Assembly: GCA_963833885.1 (NCBI GenBank)
Contig: CAWHZU010000031.1
Span: 434,001-498,000, forward strand
DNA: 64,000 bases
Direction: 5' to 3'
Source: JASHPR01 sp963833885
Lineage (GTDB): Bacteria > Actinomycetota > Actinomycetes > Streptosporangiales > Streptosporangiaceae
Shown one piece after another: positions 1 to 9,470 of the stretch; within the stretch, counting starts at the first letter, position 1; every line of letters starts with the position of its first letter. Position numbers and translations under genes: made by a program. The notes beneath the pieces were generated by a model. It did no database searches and was not told where the DNA came from. It saw only the letters and a list, made by a program, of their open reading frames with translations.

Positions 1-443
1 AGCTGGCGCTCATCGACGCGGCCCGCGCCGGCGGCCTCGGCGGACCGCTCGATGGTCCGGGGGCTGAGGGTGACGCCGGCCAGGCCCGCCATCAGGGCGG
101 CGGCGCGGGTGAAGGAGACTTCCGCGCCGGCCAGGGCGCTCATCTCGGCCAGGCCCGGGGACAGCGCGCCGCTGGCCCGCAGGCCGAGCTGCCGGTCGCG
201 GGGCGCGAACCCGTGCTGGCAGGCGGCACAGTGATACCAGGCCCGGGTGATGCGCACCGGGCCTAGGACGGTGGTGACCGTCTTCGGGCGACTGCCCGCA
301 TACACGGCCTGCCCGCCGCAGCCGTACCCGGCGCGCGGGCCGGCATACCCGTCATCCTGCTCATCCAGCACCGCCTGCAGCATCGCCGCGCCCGCGGTGG
401 CGAGCGCAAACGTTGCCTGATACGGCACTAACTGCCCGGTGCT
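1..443 (-). mobile_element. ISKra4-family transposase fragment (runs off the window)
   Basis: Translation from 443 downwards gives an open frame through position 1 with features of ISKra4-type transposases: a GYGCGG zinc-ribbon-like block, KTVTTVLGPVRITRAWYHC, then CAACQHGFAPRD and a helical stretch ending SPRTIERSAEAAG. The only candidate start is a GTG at 428, and the usual N-terminal 50-100 residues of the family are absent. The frame follows directly on the stop codon of the PsiE-like gene, in the same reading frame. Probably an N-terminally truncated remnant. No terminal inverted repeat or target duplication is visible because the other end lies outside the window. Confidence 0.72.
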
Positions 444-968
444 CTAGGCGTCGTCGGGCTCGGGGCTCTTCTCGAACCGGTTGACCAGGATCAGGCTCAG
501 CACGAACACCGCCACCATCGCGATCAGCAGCGCCAGCACGGACGTGGAGACCAGCTTCTCGCTGCTGAGCACGAACAGGATCTTCCTGATCACGGCGACC
601 AGGCCGACGACGATGAACGGCTGGGCCACCAGCCGGTGCGAGTGCAGCGAGAGCACAACCGTGTGCACGATCTCGATCAGGATCAGTACCAGCAGCACCT
701 CGTCAAGCAGGCTGGTCACGGCGCTGATGATGGACTCGGCCGTCAGCACCCTCGTCGACGTCAGCGCGTGCACGAAGTCGGCGATGCCCGAGATCAGCAG
801 CACCGCGGAAACCAGGATCAGCACGATGCCGACGGCGACCGTGACGACGTCCTGGGCGTGCTCGAGCAGGAGGATCGACCTGGTGACGCCCCAGATCCCG
901 GCGCGCGGGGGATGGCCGGGGCGGCCGATACGCGGCCGCCCCGGCTGATCATCACCCGTCGCGTCCAT
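444..968 (-). CDS. PsiE-like (phosphate-starvation-inducible family) membrane protein
   Basis: A 174-residue integral membrane protein with about four hydrophobic segments after a 30-residue Pro/Arg/Gly-rich N-terminus. The arrangement LLEHAQDVVTVAVGIVLI, LLDEVLLVLILIEIVHTVVLSL and AQPFIVVGLVAVIRKILFVL is typical of the PsiE family, whose biochemical role is unknown. It lies 54 nt downstream of cimA on the same strand and could be read through from the BCAA operon. An internal GTG just before TRSILLLEHAQ is an alternative start. Confidence 0.75.
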   Translation of the reverse strand: MDATGDDQPGRPRIGRPGHPPRAGIWGVTRSILLLEHAQDVVTVAVGIVLILVSAVLLISGIADFVHALTSTRVLTAESIISAVTSLLDEVLLVLILIEIVHTVVLSLHSHRLVAQPFIVVGLVAVIRKILFVLSSEKLVSTSVLALLIAMVAVFVLSLILVNRFEKSPEPDDA

Positions 969-1022
969 AACCGGTCACGGGGTGGCGGACACCGCGGCGA
1001 CCCCACCCGGGCCGCTGGCTAG

Positions 1023-2633
1023 TCACGCCTTTCCCCCGACTGTCTCGAGGTGAAGGGGGGCGCCGGGAGGCTCCGCACCCGCGCGCAGCAGGCCGTAGGC
1101 GAGGCCCTCGGCAAGGGCCTCCCACGAGGCGGTGACGATGTCGTCGGAAACCCCGACTGTCGTCCACTCTCCCACACTGTCGCCCGAGGTGAGCATCACC
1201 CTGGTGACCGCGCTGGTCGCGGCCCGGCCGTCCAGGATCCGCACCTTGTAGTCGATCAGGTGGATGCCGGACAGCGCCGGGTAGAAGCCGCTGAGCGCGC
1301 GGCGCAGCGCCTGGTCGAGCGCGTGCACCGGGCCGACGCCGTCACCGACGGCGACCACCCGCTCGTCGCCGAGCCGCAGCCGCACGATCGCCTCGCTGCG
1401 GTCCTCGGCCGCCGAGCGCTCGATCATCACCCGGTAGCTGTCCAGGGTGAACCAGGCCGGCAGAGCACCGACGATCTTGCGCACCAGCAGCTCGAACGAG
1501 GCGTCGGCGGCCTCGTACGCGTACCCGCGGTACTCGGCCGCCTTGACCTGGTCCAGCACCTCGGTCGCCTGGTCCGGCGACAGCTCGAGGCCAAGCTCCT
1601 CGGCCTTGGCCAGCACGTTGCTGCGCCCGGCCAGCTCGCTGACCAGGACCCGCTGCTGGTTGCCTACCGCGCCGGGGTCGACGTGCGCGTACGCGTCCGG
1701 ACGCCGGGCGATCGCCGAGGCGTGCAGGCCCGCCTTGGTCGTGAACGCCGACGAGCCGACGTAGGGCTGCCGCGAGGCCAGCGGCAGGTTGGCGAATTCG
1801 GCGATGGTCCTGGCGGTCGACGCCAGCTCGGCCAGGCGGCCGGGCGGGAGCAGCTCGTGGCCACGCTTCAGCTCCAGGCCGGCGATGATCGCGAACAGGT
1901 CGGCGTTGCCGCAGCGCTCGCCGTAACCGTTCGCGGCGCCCTGCACGTGCAGCGCGCCGCCGGACACGGCCACCACGGAGTTGGCCACTGCGCACGCCGA
2001 GTCGTTGTGGAAATGCACGCCGACCCGCACGCTGGACCCGACCCTCGCCGTCACCTCGGCGACCACCCGGGCCGCGTCGTCGGGCAGCGTGCCGCCGTTG
2101 GTGTCGCACAGCGCGAGCGTGTCGGCGCCCGCCGAGATCGCGGCGTCGAGCACGGCCTGCGCGTAGCCGGGGTCGGCCCGGTAGCCGTCGAAGAAGTGCT
2201 CGGCGTCGAACACGACCCGGCGACCGGCGACCGCCATGTACGCCACCGAGTCGGCCACCATGGCCAGGTTCTCTTCCCTGGTCGTGCGCAGCGCCTCGTC
2301 GACGTGTAGCGTCCACGCCTTGCCGACCAGGGTCACGATCGGCGTCTGCGCGGCCAGCAGCGCGGCCAGGTTCGCGTCGTCGTCCACGCCGCGGCGCGGC
2401 AGCCGGGTGGCGCCGAACGCGGCGAGCTGAGCGTGCTTCAGGTTCAGCTCGCCCACCCGGGCGAAGAACTCGGCGTCCTTCGGGTTGGACCCCGGCCACC
2501 CGCCCTCGACGACGTCAACGCCGAGCGCGTCGAGCGCCGTCGCGACCCGCAGCTTGTCGGCCACGGTGAGGTCGAGGCCGACCTGCTGCGAGCCGTCGCG
2601 CAGCGTGGTGTCATAGATCTCTACCTTGTTCAC
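1023..2633 (-). CDS. cimA: (R)-citramalate synthase
   Basis: Condenses acetyl-CoA with pyruvate to (R)-citramalate, giving 2-ketobutyrate for isoleucine without threonine deaminase. The 536-residue protein has the DRE-TIM metallolyase barrel: TTLRDGSQQ near residues 9-17 and metal-binding HFHND at 207-211, then a C-terminal LeuA-type allosteric dimer domain. Length and the long C-terminal region fit the citramalate rather than the isopropylmalate synthase branch. The GTG start overlaps the leuB stop by 4 nt (GTGA), so it should be translationally coupled. Last biosynthetic gene of the ilvB-to-cimA operon. Confidence 0.93.
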   Translation of the reverse strand: MNKVEIYDTTLRDGSQQVGLDLTVADKLRVATALDALGVDVVEGGWPGSNPKDAEFFARVGELNLKHAQLAAFGATRLPRRGVDDDANLAALLAAQTPIVTLVGKAWTLHVDEALRTTREENLAMVADSVAYMAVAGRRVVFDAEHFFDGYRADPGYAQAVLDAAISAGADTLALCDTNGGTLPDDAARVVAEVTARVGSSVRVGVHFHNDSACAVANSVVAVSGGALHVQGAANGYGERCGNADLFAIIAGLELKRGHELLPPGRLAELASTARTIAEFANLPLASRQPYVGSSAFTTKAGLHASAIARRPDAYAHVDPGAVGNQQRVLVSELAGRSNVLAKAEELGLELSPDQATEVLDQVKAAEYRGYAYEAADASFELLVRKIVGALPAWFTLDSYRVMIERSAAEDRSEAIVRLRLGDERVVAVGDGVGPVHALDQALRRALSGFYPALSGIHLIDYKVRILDGRAATSAVTRVMLTSGDSVGEWTTVGVSDDIVTASWEALAEGLAYGLLRAGAEPPGAPLHLETVGGKA

Positions 2634-3711
2634 CGCGCACCCGCCTTCGCGTCGAGGGCGTCACGCAGCGCGTCCTCCCAGCCGGATGTCGTCGCCGGAG
2701 CACCGGCGCCGAGCACGGTGGACACAGCGGCGTCCAGGTCGGCGGCGGCCTCGGTCTCGCCGAGGTGGTCCAGCATCAGCGCCGCCGACAGCACCGCGCC
2801 CGCCGGGTTGGCGCGCCCGGTGCCCGCGATGTCCGGGGCCGAGCCGTGCACCGGCTCGAAGACCGACGGGCCGGTCCGGTCGGGATTGAGGTTGCCGCTC
2901 GGCGCCACGCCGAGCCCGCCGGTCAGCGCGGCACCGAGGTCGGACAGGATGTCGCCGAACAGGTTGTCGGTGACGATCACGTCGAACCGCTTGGGGTCGT
3001 CGACCAGGTACAGGCAGGCCGCGTCCACGTGGGCGTACTCCAGCGGGAGCCCGGCCTCGGCCGCCACCTCGCCGGCCACCCGGCGCCACAGGTCTCCGGC
3101 GTGCGTGAGCACGTTGGTCTTGTGCACCAGGGTGAGCCGCCCGCGCCGCCGGACGGCGAGGTCGGCGGCGTACCGCACGCACCGTTCCACCCCGGCCCTG
3201 GTGTTCAGCGACTCCTCGGTCGCGCTCTCGAACGGGGTGCCGCGGTGCACGGTGCCGCCGGCGCCCGCGTACAGGCCCTCGGTGTTCTCCCGCACGATCA
3301 CGAAGTCCAGGTCGGTGGGCTGGTGCCGGCCCACGGCCCCGAGCACGCCGGGGCGCAGCTTGGACGGCCGCAGGTTCACGTACAGGTCAAGCTCGGCCCG
3401 CAGCCGCAGCAGCAGCCCGCGCTCCAGCACCCCGGGCGGAACCTCCGGGCTGCCGACGGCGCCGAGCAGGATCGCGTCGGCCTTGCGCAGCTCGTCGAGC
3501 ACGGTGTCCGGCAGCACCTCGCCGGTGGCAAGGAAGTGCTTCGCGCCGAGCGGGTAACCGCGCCACTCAACGACGAACCCGTGGGTGACGGCGACCGCGT
3601 CCACGCAGTCCCGGGCCACGTCGGTGACCTCGGGCCCCACCCCGTCGCCGGGCACGTGCGCGATGGCGTAGGCCCGCGCCCGGCCCGGCTCCGCTACGTG
3701 ATCGGGCGCCG

Positions 3712-3715
<4 letters not shown>
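2630..3715 (-). CDS. leuB: 3-isopropylmalate dehydrogenase
   Basis: Oxidises and decarboxylates 3-isopropylmalate to 2-ketoisocaproate, the last dedicated step of the leucine branch, with NAD. The 361-residue protein carries the isocitrate/isopropylmalate dehydrogenase fold: IPGDG-like HVPGDGVGPEV near the N-terminus, VRENTEGLY, HKTNVL and the DNLFGDILSDLGA metal-binding signature, ending with EPVHGSAPDIAG. The GTG start at 3715 overlaps the ilvC stop by 4 nt, and a GGAGGAGGT ribosome-binding site lies inside the end of ilvC. A second member of this superfamily sits at 43513-44616, but its sequence is of the tartrate/D-malate type. Confidence 0.95.
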
Positions 3716-4725
<1,010 letters not shown>

Positions 4726-4762
4726 GGGTGTATGTGTCCTCTCAGCGGTTTCAGTCGGGTTG

Positions 4763-5287
4763 TCAGACGGCCTCGGCGAGCGGGGCCAGGGCGTTGTCGG
4801 TGATCGTGCCGCTGCCGCGCGACATCGCGATCCGCCCGGTACGCACGAGCTCGCACGTGCCGTAGCGTTCCAGGTTCTCGAGCAGGGAGTCGAGCTTGCC
4901 CGGGCTGCTCGTCGCCTCGAGGATCACGGTCTCCGGGCTCATGTCCACGACCTTGGTGTGGAACACGGTCGCGACCTCGAGCAGCTCGCCGCGCAGCGCC
5001 GGGTCGATCCGCACCTTGATCAGCGCGAGCTCGCGCTCGACGGCGGCGTGGTCGTCGAGCTCGACGACCTTCAGCACCCGGACCAGCTTGTCCAGCTGCT
5101 TGGCCACCTGCTCCACTGGCGTGGACGCGCCGTCGACGACGATCGTCATCCGGCTGACCTTGGGGTCCTCGGTCGGGCCGACGGCCAGCGAGGAGATGTT
5201 GAACGCGCGCCTGGAGAACAGCCCGGCGACGTGCGCGAGCACGCCGGGCTTGTTCTCGACCAGGACCGAGAGCGTGTGGGTACTCAC
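4763..5287 (-). CDS. ilvN: Acetolactate synthase small (regulatory) subunit
   Basis: Regulatory subunit of acetohydroxyacid synthase, conferring valine feedback inhibition. The 174-residue protein has an N-terminal ACT domain (HTLSVLVENKPGVLAHVAGLF, residues 4-24) and a C-terminal AHAS regulatory domain including ETVILEATSSPGKLDSLL. Its GTG start overlaps the ilvB stop by 4 nt (GTGA), so the two subunits are translationally coupled. Confidence 0.95.
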   Translation of the reverse strand: MSTHTLSVLVENKPGVLAHVAGLFSRRAFNISSLAVGPTEDPKVSRMTIVVDGASTPVEQVAKQLDKLVRVLKVVELDDHAAVERELALIKVRIDPALRGELLEVATVFHTKVVDMSPETVILEATSSPGKLDSLLENLERYGTCELVRTGRIAMSRGSGTITDNALAPLAEAV

Positions 5288-7077
5288 CGGGCCAGCACCT
5301 CCGTGTTCTTGGTCGGCTCGCCGCGCAGCTCCCGGCGGGTCGCTGCGCGCTGCTCGTCACCGGTGAACTCCGGGCCGAGCACGATCTCGTCGTTGGGCCG
5401 GCCGGCGGGCACCATGGGGAACACGCCCTCACGGTCGTGCACCCGGAAGTCCACGACCGTTGGCACGTCCGTCGTGGCGAGCGCCTTGTCCAGCACCGCG
5501 TCGACGTCGTCGGCACGATCGCAGCGCAGGCCATGGCAGCCGTACGCCTCGGCCAGCTTCACGTAGTCCGGGATCGCGGTGCCGAGCTCGACCTCGGAGT
5601 ACCGCTCCTCGTAGAACAGCTCCTGCCACTGCCGGACCATGCCGAGGAAGCCGTTGTTGAAGATCAGCACCTTGATCGGCAGGTGCTCGATCGCGCAGGT
5701 GGCCAGCTCCTGCGCGGTCATCTGGAAGCAGCCGTCGCCGTCGATCGCGACCACCAGCTCGCCGGGCCTGCCCACCTGGGCGCCCATCGCGGCCGGCACG
5801 GCAAAGCCCATCGTGCCGAGGCCGCCGGAGTTGATCCAGGATCGCGGCGTCGTGAACGAGTAGTGCTGCGCCGCGTGCATCTGGTGCTGGCCGACGCCGG
5901 CCACCACGACCGCCTCGCCGCCGGTGAGCGCGGACAGCCGCTCCACCACGTGCTGCGGCTTCAGCGGGCCGTCGGCGTCCTGGGTGTACCGCAGCGGGAA
6001 CCGGCGCTTCCAGTCGCCGATGCAGCGCAGCCAGTACCCGGTGTCCGGAGGGCCGTTCTCGGCGATCAGCGCGGCCATGCTCTGGGTGAGGCCGGCCAGC
6101 GTGGCCCGGACGTCGCCGGGGATCGGCACGTCCGGCACCCGGTTCTTGCCGATCTCGGCCGGGTCGATGTCGGCGTGCACAATCTTCGCATGCGGCGCGA
6201 AGGTGGCAAGGTTGCCCGTCACCCGGTCGTCGAAGCGCGCCCCGAGCGCGACCACGAGGTCGGCCTCCTGCAGCGCGGCGACCGCGGTGTAGCAGCCGTG
6301 CATGCCGGGCATGCCCAGCGCGAGCGGGTGCGGGTCCGGGAATGCGCCGCGCGCCATCAGCGTGGTGGTGACCGGGGCCTGGGCGAGTTCCGCGAGCGCG
6401 AGCAGCTCGGCGTGCGCGCCGGCCTTGATCACCCCGCCGCCGACGTACAGCACCGGGCGCCTGGCCTGCCGCAGCAGCGCGGCGGCCGCGCGCACCGCGG
6501 CCTGGTCCGGCGCGGCGGGCAGCCGGTAGCCCGGCAGATTCATGGCTGGTGGCCAGGTACCCGGCCCCCACGTCATCGTGGCCTGCAGGATGTCCTTGGG
6601 CACGTCGACCAGCACCGGGCCCGGCCGGCCGGTCGATGCGATGTGGAACGCCTCCGCAATCGCCGCGGGGAGCCGCTCGGCGCTGGTGACCAGCTCGTTG
6701 TGCTTGGTCACCGGCAGCGTGATCCCGGTGATGTCCGCTTCCTGGAACGCGTCGGTGCCGATCATCGCTGTGGACACCTGGCCGGTGATCGCGACCATCG
6801 GGACCGAGTCCATATAGGCGTCGGCCAGCGCGGTGACCAGGTTGGTCGCGCCCGGGCCGCTGGTGACCAGGCAGACGCCGGTCCGGCCGGTCGCCCACGC
6901 GTAGCCCTCGGCGGCATGGCCCGCGCCCTGCTCGTGCCGGACCAGCACGTGCCGGAGCGACGAGGACCGCAGCGGGTCATAGGCCGGAAGTATCGCGCCG
7001 CCGGGAAGCCCGAAGACCACCTCGACGCCCTGCTGCTCCAGACTTCGCACCAGCGCCTGGGCTCCGGTGAGTTGCAC
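5284..7077 (-). CDS. ilvB: Acetolactate synthase large (catalytic) subunit
   Basis: TPP-dependent carboligase making acetolactate and acetohydroxybutyrate. The 597-residue protein has the N-terminal pyrimidine-binding domain with catalytic Glu in GAGHAAEGYAWATG, a central FAD-binding domain, and the C-terminal pyrophosphate domain with GDGCFQMTAQEL ending in FNNG. I place the start at GTG 7077 because AAGGAG lies 6 nt upstream and the next residues (QLTGAQALVRSLEQQGV) match the family N-terminus. A longer frame from TTG 7113 would start inside the U-tract of the attenuator and has no ribosome-binding site. First structural gene of ilvB-ilvN-ilvC-leuB-cimA. Confidence 0.95.
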   Translation of the reverse strand: MQLTGAQALVRSLEQQGVEVVFGLPGGAILPAYDPLRSSSLRHVLVRHEQGAGHAAEGYAWATGRTGVCLVTSGPGATNLVTALADAYMDSVPMVAITGQVSTAMIGTDAFQEADITGITLPVTKHNELVTSAERLPAAIAEAFHIASTGRPGPVLVDVPKDILQATMTWGPGTWPPAMNLPGYRLPAAPDQAAVRAAAALLRQARRPVLYVGGGVIKAGAHAELLALAELAQAPVTTTLMARGAFPDPHPLALGMPGMHGCYTAVAALQEADLVVALGARFDDRVTGNLATFAPHAKIVHADIDPAEIGKNRVPDVPIPGDVRATLAGLTQSMAALIAENGPPDTGYWLRCIGDWKRRFPLRYTQDADGPLKPQHVVERLSALTGGEAVVVAGVGQHQMHAAQHYSFTTPRSWINSGGLGTMGFAVPAAMGAQVGRPGELVVAIDGDGCFQMTAQELATCAIEHLPIKVLIFNNGFLGMVRQWQELFYEERYSEVELGTAIPDYVKLAEAYGCHGLRCDRADDVDAVLDKALATTDVPTVVDFRVHDREGVFPMVPAGRPNDEIVLGPEFTGDEQRAATRRELRGEPTKNTEVLAR

Positions 7078-7111
7078 GGGTTGCTCCTTATTTTGAGGGG
7101 CCAAGTCCAAC

Positions 7112-7144
7112 AAAAAACCTCCTCGCCATCGTGGCGTAGGAGGT
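7112..7144 (-). terminator. ilvB attenuator (intrinsic terminator hairpin)
   Basis: Read on the minus strand, ACCTCC...GCC pairs with GGC...GGAGGT around a short ACGAT loop and is followed at once by TTTTTT. This is a canonical intrinsic terminator lying 35-65 nt before the ilvB start and downstream of a short BCAA-rich reading frame. The arrangement fits transcription attenuation of the whole ilvB-cimA operon. Confidence 0.82.
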
Positions 7145-7145
7145 C

Positions 7146-7174
7146 AGCGCGAGCCCTGGGTACGGGCTCGCGCT
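7146..7174 (-). promoter_or_regulatory. Leader stem-loop overlapping leader-peptide stop codon
   Basis: On the minus strand AGCGCGAGCCC pairs perfectly with GGGCTCGCGCT around a 7-nt loop. The 5' arm covers the stop codon of the leader peptide, so ribosome position would decide whether the stem forms. It is the natural pause or protector element of the attenuator. A separate antiterminator pairing was not identified by eye. Confidence 0.65.
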
Positions 7175-7211
7175 AGGTGATAAGTACGAGGGATAGACCG
7201 GTGGGCATCAT
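7173..7211 (-). CDS. ilvB leader peptide (12 aa, BCAA-rich)
   Basis: A 12-codon frame reading MMPTGLSLVLIT, preceded by a GGAG ribosome-binding site 5 nt upstream. Five of the last seven residues before the terminal Thr are Leu, Val or Ile (L-S-L-V-L-I). Its stop lies in the first leader hairpin and the terminator hairpin follows within 30 nt. This is the classic layout for ribosome-mediated attenuation: low charged Leu/Val/Ile-tRNA would stall the ribosome and let transcription continue into ilvB. Role inferred from layout. Confidence 0.78.
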   Translation of the reverse strand: MMPTGLSLVLIT

Positions 7212-7322
7212 TTCTCCGTCCGAAAATGCTCGGGCAACAGCATAACACTACCGTCGCCGTGCGTGACCGGGGTGCGGTTCGGCTCAACTCACCGCGCCCC
7301 CGGTCACCGGCACCGGCCACGC

Positions 7323-7922
7323 TCACTGGCCAGCGAGGCTGGGCAGCCATGCCGGGCGAGAGGGCTCGAACGCGGTAATTGCCTCCTCATGCCGCAGGGT
7401 CAGCCCGATGTCGTCGAGGCCCTCGAGCAGCCGCCACTGTGCGTAGTCAGCGAGCTCGAACGGCTCCCCAAGGCCAGCCGACGGTATGGCCACCTCGCGG
7501 GCCGCGACGTCGACGACGACCTCGGCGTCCGGGTCGGCGGCGAGAGCCGCGAACAGCCGCGCCACTCCCTCCTCGGTCACCTTGGCCGGGACGAGGCCGG
7601 CGGCAACGCTGTTGTTCCGGAAGATGTCGCCGAAGCTGGGCGCCACGACGGACTGGAAGCCGAAGTCCTGCAGCGCCCAGACCGCGTGCTCGCGGGACGA
7701 GCCGCAGCCGAAGTTGGCCCCGGCGACGAGCACCTTGGCCTCGGCGGCGCCGGGACGATTCAGCACGAAGCCGGGATCCTCGCGCCAGGCGCCGAACAGC
7801 CCGGCCGCGAACCCGGTCCGCTCGACCCGCTTGAGCCAGGAAGCCGGGATGATCTGGTCGGTGTCGACGTCGCGGCGGTCGAGTGCGACCGCACGGCCGG
7901 CTATGCGCTTGACTCCGGGCAT
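7323..7922 (-). CDS. leuD: 3-isopropylmalate dehydratase small subunit
   Basis: Swivelling-domain subunit of isopropylmalate isomerase, which with LeuC interconverts 2- and 3-isopropylmalate. The 199-residue protein has the family motifs RDVDTDQIIPASWLKR near the N-terminus and FGCGSSREHAVWAL in the middle. The ATG at 7922 shares one base with the leuC stop (TGATG), so the pair is translationally coupled. The frame stays open further upstream inside leuC, but only this start gives the family N-terminus (MPGVKRIAGRAVAL). Confidence 0.94.
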   Translation of the reverse strand: MPGVKRIAGRAVALDRRDVDTDQIIPASWLKRVERTGFAAGLFGAWREDPGFVLNRPGAAEAKVLVAGANFGCGSSREHAVWALQDFGFQSVVAPSFGDIFRNNSVAAGLVPAKVTEEGVARLFAALAADPDAEVVVDVAAREVAIPSAGLGEPFELADYAQWRLLEGLDDIGLTLRHEEAITAFEPSRPAWLPSLAGQ

Positions 7923-9319
7923 CACAGGTCTCCTGGCAGCGAGAAGTGTCCGGCGACGGCGGTTGCCGCCGCCACGGCGGGCGACACCAGGTGGGTGCGC
8001 CCGCCGGGGCCCTGGCGCCCCTCGAAGTTGCGGTTGCTGGTGGAAGCCGAGCGCTGGCCGGGGGCCAGGATGTCGCCGTTCATGCCCAGGCACATCGAGC
8101 ACCCGGCCGACCGCCACTCGAACCCAGCGTCGGTGAACACCCGGTCCAGCCCCTCGGCCTCGGCCTCGGCCTTGACCCGCGCCGAGCCGGGGACGATCAG
8201 CGCCCGAACGCCGGAACTGATCTTGCGGCCCCGGGCCACGTCGGCGGCCGCGCGCAGGTCCTCGAGCCTGCCGTTGGTGCACGACCCGATGAACACGGTG
8301 TCCACCGGTATGTCACGGATCGCGGTGCCCGGGGTCAGGCCCATGTAGGCCAGCGCCCGCTCGGCTCCCTCGCGCAGCTCGGGCGTGCTCATCGAGCTGG
8401 GGTCCGGCACCAGGTCGTCGATCGTGACCGACTGCGCCGGGTTCGTTCCCCAGGTGACGGCGGGCCGCAGCGCGGCGGCGTCGACCCGTATCTCGCGGTC
8501 GAACTCGGCGCCCTCGTCCGTGGCCAGGCTGCGCCAGTCGTCCAGCGCCTGCTCCCAGAGCCTGCCCTTCGGGCTGTGCTGGCGGCCCTCGAGGAAAGCG
8601 AACGTGGTGTCGTCCGGGGCGATCATGCCGGCCCGGGCGCCGCCTTCGATGGACATGTTGCAGACGGTCATCCGGCCCTGCATGGACAGCGCCCGCACGG
8701 CCGCGCCGCGGTACTCGATCACCGACCCGACGCCGCCGCCGGTGCCCAGCGCCCGGATGATGCCGAGCACCAGGTCCTTCGCGGTGAGCTCGGGGCCGAG
8801 CTCACCGTCCACGGTGACCGCCATCGCCGCGGGCTTGACCTGCCGCAGCGTCTGGGTGGCCAGCACGTGCTCGACCTCGCTGGTGCCGATGCCGAAGGCC
8901 AGCGTGCCGAACGCGCCGTGGGTCGAGGTGTGGCTGTCGCCGCAGACGATCGTCATGCCGGGCTGGGTGAGCCCGAGCTGCGGCCCGATGACGTGCACGA
9001 TGCCCTGCTCGGGGCTGCCGAGCGGGAACAGCGTGACGCCGTGGACCTCGCAGTTGCGCTTGAGCCGCTCGATCTGCTTGGCGGCGAGCTCGTCGGCGAT
9101 GGGCTTGTCCAGGCCGGTGGTCGGCACGTCGTGGTCCATCGTCGCCACGGTCAGGTCCGGCCTGCGCACCTTGCGGCCGGCCAGCTCGATGCCCTCGAAC
9201 GCCTGCGGCGAGGTGACCTCGTGCACTAGGTGCATGTCGATGTACAGCAGCGGCGGCTCGCCTTCCGGCGTGGCCACAACGTGCCGGTCCCAGATCTTGT
9301 CGAAGAGGCGTTCAGCCAT
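7922..9319 (-). CDS. leuC: 3-isopropylmalate dehydratase large subunit
   Basis: Aconitase-family catalytic subunit, 465 residues, binding a [4Fe-4S] cluster. Visible motifs are FDKIWDRHVV at the start, VCGDSHTSTHGAFG, NMSIEGGARAGM, and the cluster cysteines in FIGSCTNGR and CSMCLGMN. Transcribed divergently from the IclR-type regulator, with a 151-bp intergenic region full of 18-bp repeats, the expected arrangement for NdgR/LtbR control of leuCD. Confidence 0.96.
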   Translation of the reverse strand: MAERLFDKIWDRHVVATPEGEPPLLYIDMHLVHEVTSPQAFEGIELAGRKVRRPDLTVATMDHDVPTTGLDKPIADELAAKQIERLKRNCEVHGVTLFPLGSPEQGIVHVIGPQLGLTQPGMTIVCGDSHTSTHGAFGTLAFGIGTSEVEHVLATQTLRQVKPAAMAVTVDGELGPELTAKDLVLGIIRALGTGGGVGSVIEYRGAAVRALSMQGRMTVCNMSIEGGARAGMIAPDDTTFAFLEGRQHSPKGRLWEQALDDWRSLATDEGAEFDREIRVDAAALRPAVTWGTNPAQSVTIDDLVPDPSSMSTPELREGAERALAYMGLTPGTAIRDIPVDTVFIGSCTNGRLEDLRAAADVARGRKISSGVRALIVPGSARVKAEAEAEGLDRVFTDAGFEWRSAGCSMCLGMNGDILAPGQRSASTSNRNFEGRQGPGGRTHLVSPAVAAATAVAGHFSLPGDL

Positions 9320-9367
9320 GGCTTCCTCTGCGCTATCTCGACGTGTCTCTCTGCACTGTCCAGACTG

Positions 9368-9457
9368 GTCTCACTGCCTCGACCTGTCTCACTACTTCGG
9401 CCGGTCTCATTGCCTCGACCTGCCGCACTACCTCAAACTGTCTCGAATAATGAGATA
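9368..9457. repeat. Five 18-bp direct repeats between leuC and the IclR regulator gene
   Basis: Units begin at 9368, 9386, 9404, 9422 and 9440 with exact 18-bp spacing. The consensus is GTCTCACTRCCTCGACCT. Units 1-3 are closest; units 4 and 5 are degenerate. The last unit contains the inverted repeat TCTC-N7-GAGA. The array fills most of the intergenic region and probably holds the operator(s) for the IclR protein. Unit spacing of 18 bp puts successive sites on different helical faces. Confidence 0.8.
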
Positions 9458-9470
9458 GAGTGTTCAGCCT

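Noticed and set aside
1050..2309. Long open frames antisense to cimA, ilvB, leuC, pgi and other genes
   Set aside because: Expected shadows of high-GC coding sequence; the sense strand shows clear family motifs in each case.
9335..9410. Minus-strand 25-codon frame rich in Val within the 18-bp repeats, a possible leuC leader peptide
   Set aside because: The ribosome-binding site is only 2 nt from the ATG, there is no terminator hairpin before leuC, and the Val content simply follows from the repeat sequence.
9368..9457. Direct repeats considered as a CRISPR array
   Set aside because: Units abut with no spacers and there are no cas genes. The same holds for 10233-10338 and 13651-13757.
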